A DNA stretch of 19,649 nt from CAZKTF01 sp964555565 (lineage in GTDB: Bacteria > Planctomycetota > JAJSAM01 > JAKLKS01), in NCBI GenBank assembly GCA_964555565.1, contig CAZKTF010000042.1, positions 1-19,649 on the forward strand, read 5' to 3'. Below, in pieces: positions 14,906 to 19,649 of this stretch (position 1 is its first letter; the number at the start of each line of letters is the position of its first letter). The notes under the pieces were generated by a model that did not search any database, was not told the origin of the DNA, and was given only the letters and a program-made list of their open reading frames with translations. The translations under genes and the position numbers were made by a program.

Positions 14906-15703
14906 CTACCGCGGGCGGCCCCGCCGCGCGAGGCCGCGGCGGATCTCCGCGAGGACAGTCTCGTTCTCCCAGTAGGCCACGTGGGAGCGGAAGAAGCCGT
15001 CCAGCGCGGTGATCCCGGACTTCACCTCCACCTCGGCCACGGGGGCCCCGTCGTGGAGGCAGAACACGCGGCCCATCTCGAAGGCGAGCCAGTCGTGGCG
15101 GTCGCGGAAGTTGGTCCACCGCCCGATGGTCCGGGGGACGACCACGGGCCGACCGGGCGCGGCCTCGGCGATCCCCGCGCGCGGGTCCTGGAGGTGGAAG
15201 AAGGAGGCCTGTCCCCCGAGCGTGAAGAGGTGGCGGATCCAGAGCGGCGGCTCCTCGCACACGGCCATGTCGAAGACGATGACGCCCCCGAGGCTGTGCG
15301 CGATGACGGAGATGGGGCGCTCCTCGGTCCCCCAGCCCTCCGGCAGCGCCTCGCGCACGCGCCTCTGGATCCTCCTCCGCCCGTGGGCCCCCTGGTAGGC
15401 CAGGATGTCCCCGACGATGGGGAGGACCCGCCGCGTGAAGAAGGCGCGCGGGGTCTCCCCCACGACGCCCCGCGCGAGGGTCCGCTCCCAGAAGGTCCCG
15501 CCGGCGGTCTCGGGGCGGTGCTCCACGGGCAGGGCGAGCTCCAGGTGGCGGTCGCTCCCGCCGAGGTCCCCCCAGTACACGGGGACGAGGCGCCGGCGCT
15601 TCCCGAGCGCCGCCTCGAGCCGCCCGACGATCCCGTGGAACTTCTCCCGGTCCCGGATCTTGATCCCGTGGAGGACGAGGACCGGCTCCCTGTGTGTGCG
15701 CAC
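14906..15703 (-). CDS. Alpha/beta-hydrolase-fold protein (lipase/esterase-like)
   Basis: A 265-aa protein with the hydrolase core: PVLVLHGIK at the N-terminus, the nucleophile elbow A-H-S137-L-G-G (ISVIAHSLGGVIVFDMA) and a likely catalytic histidine H241 in FFRSHVAYW. There is no signal peptide, so it is probably cytoplasmic. The substrate is unknown; the layout resembles uncharacterised serine hydrolases related to PGAP1/lipase-like families. The start is GTG 15703, 5 nt after the stop of the cytochrome gene, so both are on one transcript. Its stop touches the tRNA-like fragment. The fold call is firm; the function is open. Confidence 0.8.
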   Translation of the reverse strand: MRTHREPVLVLHGIKIRDREKFHGIVGRLEAALGKRRRLVPVYWGDLGGSDRHLELALPVEHRPETAGGTFWERTLARGVVGETPRAFFTRRVLPIVGDILAYQGAHGRRRIQRRVREALPEGWGTEERPISVIAHSLGGVIVFDMAVCEEPPLWIRHLFTLGGQASFFHLQDPRAGIAEAAPGRPVVVPRTIGRWTNFRDRHDWLAFEMGRVFCLHDGAPVAEVEVKSGITALDGFFRSHVAYWENETVLAEIRRGLARRGRPR

Positions 15704-15708
15704 GGGGG

Positions 15709-16500
15709 CTACCAGTCGTCCGCCTCGAGCAGCGTGGCCACGTCGGAGAGGTCCTGGTCGGGGAGGACGTCGGGGGTGAGGAAGGGCATCCACGCGTCCG
15801 AGTTCTCGCGGTCCTGCCTCGTGGGCCCCGAGCGGCAGTACTCGATGACGCGGAAGCGGTCGGGGGCCTGCGTCTTCCCGCGGAGCCCGGCCCCGAGGTC
15901 CCCCTTCCCCCCGGGCCCGTGGCAGAGGAGGCAGGTCCTCCGGTAGACCTCGAGGCCCCGCACCCGGTCCCCGGCGAGGCCGTCCACGCGGGCGAGGGCG
16001 TCGGAGGAGGCGTCGCGCCCCGCCGCGAGCGGCTCGTGGGGCCCCGGCCGCGAGAGGGTCTCGAGGAAGGCGACGAGGGCCGCCGCGTCCGCGGGCTCCA
16101 CCTCGACGGCGGAGAGGTCCTTCGTGCCATCCGCCTTCACCGGGAGGACGCGGTTCCAGGAGCGCTGCTGGAACCGCGCGACGCAGGTGAGCACCGCGTC
16201 GTCCACCTTCGCGACACCCGCCTTGAGCGTGCCGTGCCACCAGTAGGGCCGCCGCGTGGCGTCGCGGAGCGAGTGCCCGACGCGCCGCCGGGCGGGGTCG
16301 GGCTGGTCCTCGGCCGCGGTCGAGTGGCAGTCCGCGCAGGCGAGGCCGCCCACCCTCTTCCCGAAGAGCGCCTTCCCCCGCTCGGCCGGCGTGGCGGGGG
16401 GAGATGGGGCGGGGGCCGGGCCGGCGTCGCCGCAGCCCGCGGCCGCCAGCAGCAGGGCGAGCGCCGCGGCGGGCGCGGTGCGGGAGGCCTGGGGACGCAT
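15709..16500 (-). CDS. Di-haem c-type cytochrome lipoprotein
   Basis: A 263-aa protein with a lipoprotein signal peptide (lipobox A-A-G-C, Cys23) and a Pro/Ala linker. Two haem-attachment motifs are CADCH (55-59) and CLLCH (190-194). A segment RRVGHSLRDATRRPYWWHGT and LTPDVLPDQDLSDVATLL near the end resemble di-haem cytochromes or peroxidase-like proteins. The second half follows the ordinary cytochrome c pattern (GLEVYRRTCLLCHGPGGKGD). It would carry electrons at the periplasmic face of a membrane. ATG 16500 has no Shine-Dalgarno; TAGAAT lies 8 nt upstream. It is followed at 5 nt by the hydrolase gene. Confidence 0.88.
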   Translation of the reverse strand: MRPQASRTAPAAALALLLAAAGCGDAGPAPAPSPPATPAERGKALFGKRVGGLACADCHSTAAEDQPDPARRRVGHSLRDATRRPYWWHGTLKAGVAKVDDAVLTCVARFQQRSWNRVLPVKADGTKDLSAVEVEPADAAALVAFLETLSRPGPHEPLAAGRDASSDALARVDGLAGDRVRGLEVYRRTCLLCHGPGGKGDLGAGLRGKTQAPDRFRVIEYCRSGPTRQDRENSDAWMPFLTPDVLPDQDLSDVATLLEADDW

Positions 16501-16508
16501 GGGGGGGG

Positions 16509-16514
16509 ATTCTA
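16509..16514 (-). promoter_or_regulatory. Candidate leaderless -10 (TAGAAT) of the cytochrome gene
   Basis: TAGAAT on the minus strand, 8 nt before ATG 16500. The sequence between is a C run, with no Shine-Dalgarno. Confidence 0.45.
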
Positions 16515-16539
16515 CGGCGGGAGTCCACCCCGGCGCGAC

Positions 16540-16561
16540 GGCGCCCGGGCCGGCGCCCGGG
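16540..16561. repeat. Tandem GGCGCCCGGG pair in a divergent promoter region
   Basis: GGCGCCCGGG at 16540-16549 and 16552-16561, spaced by 12 bp, just upstream of the rightward -10 in the 67-76 bp between divergent start codons. It could be a regulator site or GC-rich chance. Confidence 0.4.
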
Positions 16562-16563
16562 AG

Positions 16564-16569
16564 TACGAT
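16564..16569 (+). promoter_or_regulatory. Candidate leaderless -10 (TACGAT) of the secreted TPR/peptidase-like gene
   Basis: TACGAT ends 7 nt before ATG 16577. It overlaps the alternative ATG at 16568, which argues for 16577 as the start. Confidence 0.45.
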
Positions 16570-16576
16570 GGCCCGG

Positions 16577-17893
16577 ATGCGCCGATCGGGGCTCCTCGCC
16601 GCCGGCCTCCTCGCGGCCCTCGCCGGGTCCGCGCCCCTCCCCGCCCGGGCCGACACGGTCACGCTCCGGAACGGGAAGACCGTGGAGGGGCTCGTCCTCG
16701 AGGAGACCCCGGAGAGGCTCGTCCTGCGCACCCCCGCAGGCTCCCAGACCCTCGCCCGGGCCACGGTGGCCTCCGTGGCCCCCAGCGCCGATCCGCAGAA
16801 GGACTTCGATCGCTACTTCGCGCTCCTGGGGAAGAAGGACGCCCAGGGGGCCTTCCTCCTCGGGGACTGGGCCAGGCGGCGCGGGTTCGAGGCCGGGAAG
16901 CGCCGCGGGCTCGAGCGCGCGCTCGCCATCGACCCCGACCACGCCCGGGCGCGCGAGGCCCTGGGCTTCGTCCGCGTGGACGGGTCCTGGATGACGCGCG
17001 AGCAGGCCGCCGAGCACGAGAAGGACGAGAAGCTCCGGGGGGAGATGGCCGAGCGGTACGGGCGGCTCCTCGGCGAGAAGCCGGAGACGCTCCTCGGGGC
17101 GCACTGGGCGTGCGTGGACCTCCTCCAGGACGGGAAGGCGGCGGACCGGCTCGTGGACCTGGAGCAGGGCTGGGTCGCGGCGGTCGAGGTCCTCGGCCCG
17201 CCCGACCCCTGGCCCGGGCGCGCGAAGGTCCTCGCGCTGAAGGGCCTCGACCAGTACCGCAAGTGGCTCGACGGCGAGGGCGGGTCGATCCCGGGCGCGA
17301 ACGCGCAGCTCGTGGGCTTCATGCGGCAGGCGACGGGGATGAAGTGGACGACCCCGCCGATTCTCGCCCGCTCCGACCAGCCCGACGTCCCCGCGATGCA
17401 CTCCGCGAACGTGCACGCCGCGGGCCACCTCCTCCTCAACAACTGGAAGGGCTACAACCGCGGGAACCAGCCCTTCTGGCTCGAGGAGGGGTTCGGCGGG
17501 TGGCTCGAGGCGCGCGTGCGGAAGTCGAACTCCTCCTGGTGCTTCGAGGTGAAGAAGTCGGTCTACGGCGGGGGCTTCCGCAACACCCAGGACTGGGAGA
17601 AGAACGACGCGGACGTCCGCGCCCTGGCGAAGGAGGCCGCGTCGAAGGGCGGGTTCCTCCCCCTCGACCAGCTCGACACGCTCCCGAAGGGGGAGTACGG
17701 GAAGCGCGAGGTGGTGCAGTCCTTCACGCTGGTCTCCTTCCTCCTCGACGAGAAGGGGAAGGAGAGGTTCCGCGACTACCTCACGCGCGTGAAGGGTGGG
17801 ACGCGCTCGTCCATCGCCTGCAAGGCGGCCTACGACGTGGACTTCGAGGGGCTCGAGAAGGAGTGGGCCCGCTACGTCGTCGCGAAGTGGTGA
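16577..17893 (+). CDS. Secreted protein with degenerate gluzincin-like peptidase domain
   Basis: A 438-aa protein with a Sec signal peptide (residues 1 to about 26, ARA-D). An SH3-like start DTVTLRNGKTVEGLVLEETP and a helical TPR-like middle (LERALAIDPDHARAREALGF) come next. The C-terminal domain has H280-A-A-G-H284 and, about 20 residues on, FWLEEGFGGW (E303/E304). In gluzincin peptidases these positions read HExxH plus a distal glutamate. Here the catalytic glutamate is alanine, so it is probably not a working protease, though the metal site may remain. I have seen this architecture associated with Planctomycetota proteins, from general knowledge only. An ATG at 16568 would add three residues. 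It is divergent from the cytochrome pair. Confidence 0.75.
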   Translation: MRRSGLLAAGLLAALAGSAPLPARADTVTLRNGKTVEGLVLEETPERLVLRTPAGSQTLARATVASVAPSADPQKDFDRYFALLGKKDAQGAFLLGDWARRRGFEAGKRRGLERALAIDPDHARAREALGFVRVDGSWMTREQAAEHEKDEKLRGEMAERYGRLLGEKPETLLGAHWACVDLLQDGKAADRLVDLEQGWVAAVEVLGPPDPWPGRAKVLALKGLDQYRKWLDGEGGSIPGANAQLVGFMRQATGMKWTTPPILARSDQPDVPAMHSANVHAAGHLLLNNWKGYNRGNQPFWLEEGFGGWLEARVRKSNSSWCFEVKKSVYGGGFRNTQDWEKNDADVRALAKEAASKGGFLPLDQLDTLPKGEYGKREVVQSFTLVSFLLDEKGKERFRDYLTRVKGGTRSSIACKAAYDVDFEGLEKEWARYVVAKW

Positions 17894-17901
17894 AGCTGTC
17901 G

Positions 17902-17971
17902 GGGGTCAGACCTCAGGCGCCGGCGAGCGGCTCAGCACGCAGAGCGCACTCGGCGCCTGGGGTCTGACCCC
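17902..17971. repeat. Palindromic repeat A (GGGGTCAGACC type)
   Basis: The left arm GGGGTCAGACCTCAGGCGCC (17902-17921) pairs with the right arm GGCGCCTGGGGTCTGACCCC (17952-17971), 19 of 20 positions, across a 30-nt loop. It is close to repeat C. It lies at the convergent ends of the secreted-protein gene and zinc-ribbon gene 1, and could act as a bidirectional terminator. Confidence 0.85.
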
Positions 17972-18105
17972 ATGGTGTCGCCGAGCGGACGCTCGTACCC
18001 GCAGGCCGAGCACGCGAGCATCCACCCGGGGCGGAGGTGGAAGACGCGGGTCTCTCGGCAGCGCGGGCAGAGGATCCGGATCCAGGACTTCACGACCGAG
18101 GCCAT
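17932..18105 (-). CDS. Small zinc-ribbon protein 1 (57 aa)
   Basis: A CxxC pair at 13-16 (CPRCRETRVF) and a second at 32-35 (CSACGYER) make a zinc ribbon. AAGGAG lies about 8 nt before ATG 18105. It resembles the 57-aa protein encoded just upstream: both begin with a short helix, then CxxCxxxxVF, then CxxC. The last residues (GDTMGSDPRRRVRSAC) and the stop are encoded by repeat A, so the original C-terminus has been replaced or extended. Function unknown; such ribbons occur in nucleic-acid-binding or ribosome-associated proteins. Confidence 0.65.
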   Translation of the reverse strand: MASVVKSWIRILCPRCRETRVFHLRPGWMLACSACGYERPLGDTMGSDPRRRVRSAC

Positions 18106-18167
18106 CCAGGCTCTCCTTGTCGAGGGAGCCCGTGCAAACCGCGTTCCGCGCGAACGGACGCGCCGGC

Positions 18168-18341
18168 TCAGGCCGGGGGGAGGACCCGCTCCCGGTCCAG
18201 CCCGAGGCTCATGTCCTTCTCGAGGCTGCACTGGGTGCACTTGACGGTCGTCTCCTTCACGAGGACGAAGACCGTCCGGTCGTGGCACCGGTCGCAGTAG
18301 AGGCGTGCCCAGGTCGTGGTGATCGTCTTGGAGTCGAGCAT
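18168..18341 (-). CDS. Small zinc-ribbon protein 2 (57 aa)
   Basis: It begins MLDSKTITTTWARLYCDRCH, continues DRTVFVLVKETTVKCTQCSL and ends ERVLPPA. CDRC and CTQC form the zinc ribbon. ATG 18341 is preceded by GGGGAAG at about 3 nt, a weak site. It has the same length and layout as zinc-ribbon protein 1, 62 bp downstream, and is likely a paralogue from a local duplication. GGTTTGCAC occurs upstream of both starts. Confidence 0.65.
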   Translation of the reverse strand: MLDSKTITTTWARLYCDRCHDRTVFVLVKETTVKCTQCSLEKDMSLGLDRERVLPPA

Positions 18342-18483
18342 GGCTTCCCCGGGTGCAAACCGCTTGCCGCAGCCGGGGTGGGGGAGGGGGGCGGCTTCGA
18401 GGCCGGGAGCGGCCGGATCGAGGCTGCCGGGCGGGGAATCCCACCGGCCCCCCTGAAACGGCCGGCCTGAAACGATCGTTGTC

Positions 18484-18568
18484 GGGGGTCAGACCTCGGG
18501 CGTTTGCAGACGGGAGGACCTCGTCTTGGCGTCGCCCTGGAGCTGCAAACGCCTTGGGTCTGACCCCC
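18484..18568. repeat. Palindromic repeat B (GGGGTCAGACC plus TTTGCA)
   Basis: Left arm 18484-18509 begins GGGGGTCAGACC and ends GTTTGCAG. Right arm 18543-18568 begins CTGCAAACG and ends GGTCTGACCCCC. 23 of 26 positions pair. The outer part matches repeats A and C; the inner part differs. Confidence 0.8.
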
Positions 18569-18646
18569 TAGCATCGACCCGGGGGAGGTAGGCGGCCCCG
18601 CCGGATGCTCTTCGCGGGGATGTGGTATGGCGCAGCGTCGTTGTTC

Positions 18647-18716
18647 GGGGTCAGACCTCAGGCGCCAGGGAGCGGCTCAGCACGCCGAGCGTACTCGGCG
18701 CCTGGGGTCTGACCCC
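18647..18716. repeat. Palindromic repeat C, near-copy of A
   Basis: The arms are identical to those of repeat A (18647-18666 and 18697-18716), and the 30-nt loop differs at four positions. An inner hairpin GCCGAG-CGTA-CTCGGC (18684-18699) is perfect here and has one mismatch in A. Confidence 0.85.
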
Positions 18717-18764
18717 GTAGTGTCGCCGACTCCCACTTGCAACCGGGTGCGGCCTGGCCCCATA

Positions 18765-19235
18765 GTGTCGCCCTTGCAGACGTTCACCATCCGCCGCGGG
18801 ACGGACGCCGACGCGCCGACGATCGCGGAGTTCAACCGCCGCCTCGCGGAGGAGACCGAGTCGCTCCGGCTCGACCCCGCGGTCCTCGGGCCCGGCGTGC
18901 GGGCCGCGCTCGCCGACCCCGCGCGATCCCTCTACTTCGTGGCCGACGCGGGGGGCGAGGTCGTCGGGCAGACGATGGTGACCTGGGAGTGGAGCGACTG
19001 GCGCAACGGGTTCCTCTGGTGGATCCAGAGCGTCTACGTGCGCGCCGACTGGAGGCGGCGGGGCGTGTTCCGCGCGCTGCACGCGCGCGTCGTCGAGGAG
19101 GCCCGCCGCGCGGGCGCCGTCGGCGTCCGCCTCTACGTGCTCCGCACGAACGCCCGTGCTCTCGAGGCCTACGGACGGCTGGGCATGCACGACTCCGGCT
19201 ATGTCGTGTTGGAGCAGGCGACTCCACGCGCTTGA
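18765..19235 (+). CDS. GNAT-family N-acetyltransferase
   Basis: About 156 aa with the GNAT fold. It begins TFTIRRGTDADAPTIAEFNR, has a central strand (SLYFVADAGGEVVGQTMVTW), then motif A with the acetyl-CoA loop (QSVYVRADWRRRGVFRALHA) and motif B (GVRLYVLRTNARALEAYGRL). It would acetylate a small molecule or protein amine; the substrate is not predictable. GTG 18765 was chosen because the family match begins within about 5 residues of it. TTG 18774 is also possible. The longer frame from 18627 runs through repeat C and is not credible. Its upstream region is repeat-derived. Confidence 0.82.
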   Translation: MSPLQTFTIRRGTDADAPTIAEFNRRLAEETESLRLDPAVLGPGVRAALADPARSLYFVADAGGEVVGQTMVTWEWSDWRNGFLWWIQSVYVRADWRRRGVFRALHARVVEEARRAGAVGVRLYVLRTNARALEAYGRLGMHDSGYVVLEQATPRA

Positions 19236-19237
19236 AG

Positions 19238-19286
19238 TTGCAAACGCTTCCCTCTAGAGCTTGGGGTCTGACCCCACCGTTTGCAG
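19238..19286. repeat. Repeat D, rearranged copy
   Basis: TTGCAAACG (19238-19246), the palindrome GGGGTCTGACCCC (19263-19275) and CGTTTGCAG (19278-19286). These are the same building blocks as the right arm of repeat B, with a 14-16 nt insertion. It lies between the convergent acetyltransferase and TPR genes. Confidence 0.7.
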
Positions 19287-19649
19287 AAGCACCCGCGGCT
19301 GCGCCCACGTTGGATACGCTTCCGCCGCCGCGATGAGGAGACGCCGCGCTTCGGCGCGGACCGCGGGGTCCTCGAGCGTCCGCGGGAACGCCTCGATCGC
19401 CTCGGCCGCGAAGGCCGTCCCGAGCACGGGGTCGTCCCGGTCCGCGGCGAGCGCGGCGCGCCAGCCCTCGAGCCAGAGGGCCTCGTCGGCGCACTGACGC
19501 CCCAGCGCCGCGAGGTGGAGCCGCGGCGGCAGGGCCCCCGGGTCGGCGTCCATCGCCGCGCGGTAGAGCCGCTCCGCCTCCGCCCGGTCGCCGGCCCGCG
19601 CGCGCAGCGACGCGCGGAGGTCGAGGACCTCGGCGTCCCCGGGGAACGC
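19254..19649 (-). CDS. TPR-repeat protein, C-terminal part (runs off the window)
   Basis: 131 residues are visible; the start lies beyond the right edge, and the frame is open to 19649. The segment reads FPGDAEVLDLRASLRARAGD, then RAEAERLYRAAMDADPGALP, the helix pattern of tetratricopeptide repeats. AEAIEAFPRTLEDPAVRAEA and LLIAAAEAYPTWAQPRVLLQ follow. TPR domains hold protein partners; nothing else in view gives a function. The last residues (VGSDPKL) and the TAG stop come from repeat D, so the original C-terminus is probably lost. ATG 19553 is an internal methionine, not the likely start. Confidence 0.7.
   Translation of the reverse strand, partial: AFPGDAEVLDLRASLRARAGDRAEAERLYRAAMDADPGALPPRLHLAALGRQCADEALWLEGWRAALAADRDDPVLGTAFAAEAIEAFPRTLEDPAVRAEARRLLIAAAEAYPTWAQPRVLLQTVGSDPKL

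Larger units (their letters stand above)
18342..18764. other. Gene-free stretch with repeats between divergent genes
   Basis: No convincing gene. It holds repeats B and C, scattered TTTGCA/TGCAAA elements, an AGCATC/GATGCT inverted pair (18570-18575 and 18603-18608), and a degenerate half repeat GGCCTGGCCCCATAGTGTCG (18751-18770). The half repeat resembles the right flank of repeats A and C and leads into the acetyltransferase gene. Confidence 0.6.

Noticed and set aside
14906..17428. An 840-codon open minus frame spanning several genes
   Set aside because: Only its last 265 codons are real (the hydrolase). The rest is antisense or out-of-frame to the cytochrome and secreted-protein genes.
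17902..18716. CRISPR array
   Set aside because: The repeats are few, palindromic over 70-85 bp and irregularly spaced, with no uniform spacers and no cas genes.
18627..18764. Extended N-terminus of the GNAT protein
   Set aside because: These codons lie in repeat C and its flank; homology starts after 18765.

Overview
The window is very GC-rich bacterial DNA (G or C dominates third codon positions in the housekeeping genes) with tightly packed genes, lipoprotein signals and diderm-type functions (BamD-like lipoprotein, periplasmic di-haem cytochrome, M16 peptidase pair). A deep-branching high-GC diderm such as Planctomycetota, Myxococcota or Acidobacteriota fits. No marker in the window settles the phylum, so this is an inference.

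Left part (1-4.9 kb). A BamD-like TPR lipoprotein on the minus strand diverges from a plus-strand run of orphan genes. The run starts with a divergent ECF-type sigma factor read in frame into a small beta-rich protein. It continues with a 429-aa protein of mixed composition, a small lipoprotein, an 84-aa ORF and a two-helix membrane protein. The GC content falls to about 48-50% around 3.3-3.55 kb, far below the surroundings. This looks like acquired DNA and is the best candidate for an undescribed system.

Middle (4.9-13.2 kb). A VapBC-type toxin-antitoxin pair sits between two perfect 79-bp copies of the recO 3' end. Then, on the minus strand, come an active M16 protease, its inactive partner, ruvC and recO. 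Diverging from them is ispD-ispF-cysS on the plus strand, with 4-nt overlaps at both junctions (isoprenoid MEP-pathway enzymes plus cysteinyl-tRNA synthetase).

Right-middle (13.2-14.9 kb). This is a scar of an integrated element: a tyrosine-recombinase pseudogene, a DUF433-DUF5615 toxin-antitoxin pair, a gene remnant, and a degenerate 3' tRNA-like segment.

Right part (14.9-19.65 kb). A lipoprotein di-haem cytochrome and an alpha/beta hydrolase form a minus-strand pair. They diverge from a secreted protein with a degenerate metallopeptidase motif. After that come two paralogous 57-aa zinc-ribbon proteins, a GNAT acetyltransferase and the C-terminal part of a TPR protein. Several palindromic repeats with a GGGGTCAGACC/GGTCTGACCCC core are scattered here, and some supply the ends of neighbouring genes.

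Across the window, several genes without a Shine-Dalgarno sequence carry a TAnnnT hexamer 7-10 nt before the start codon, which suggests leaderless transcription. Genes with a clear Shine-Dalgarno have the hexamer about 26-33 nt upstream.
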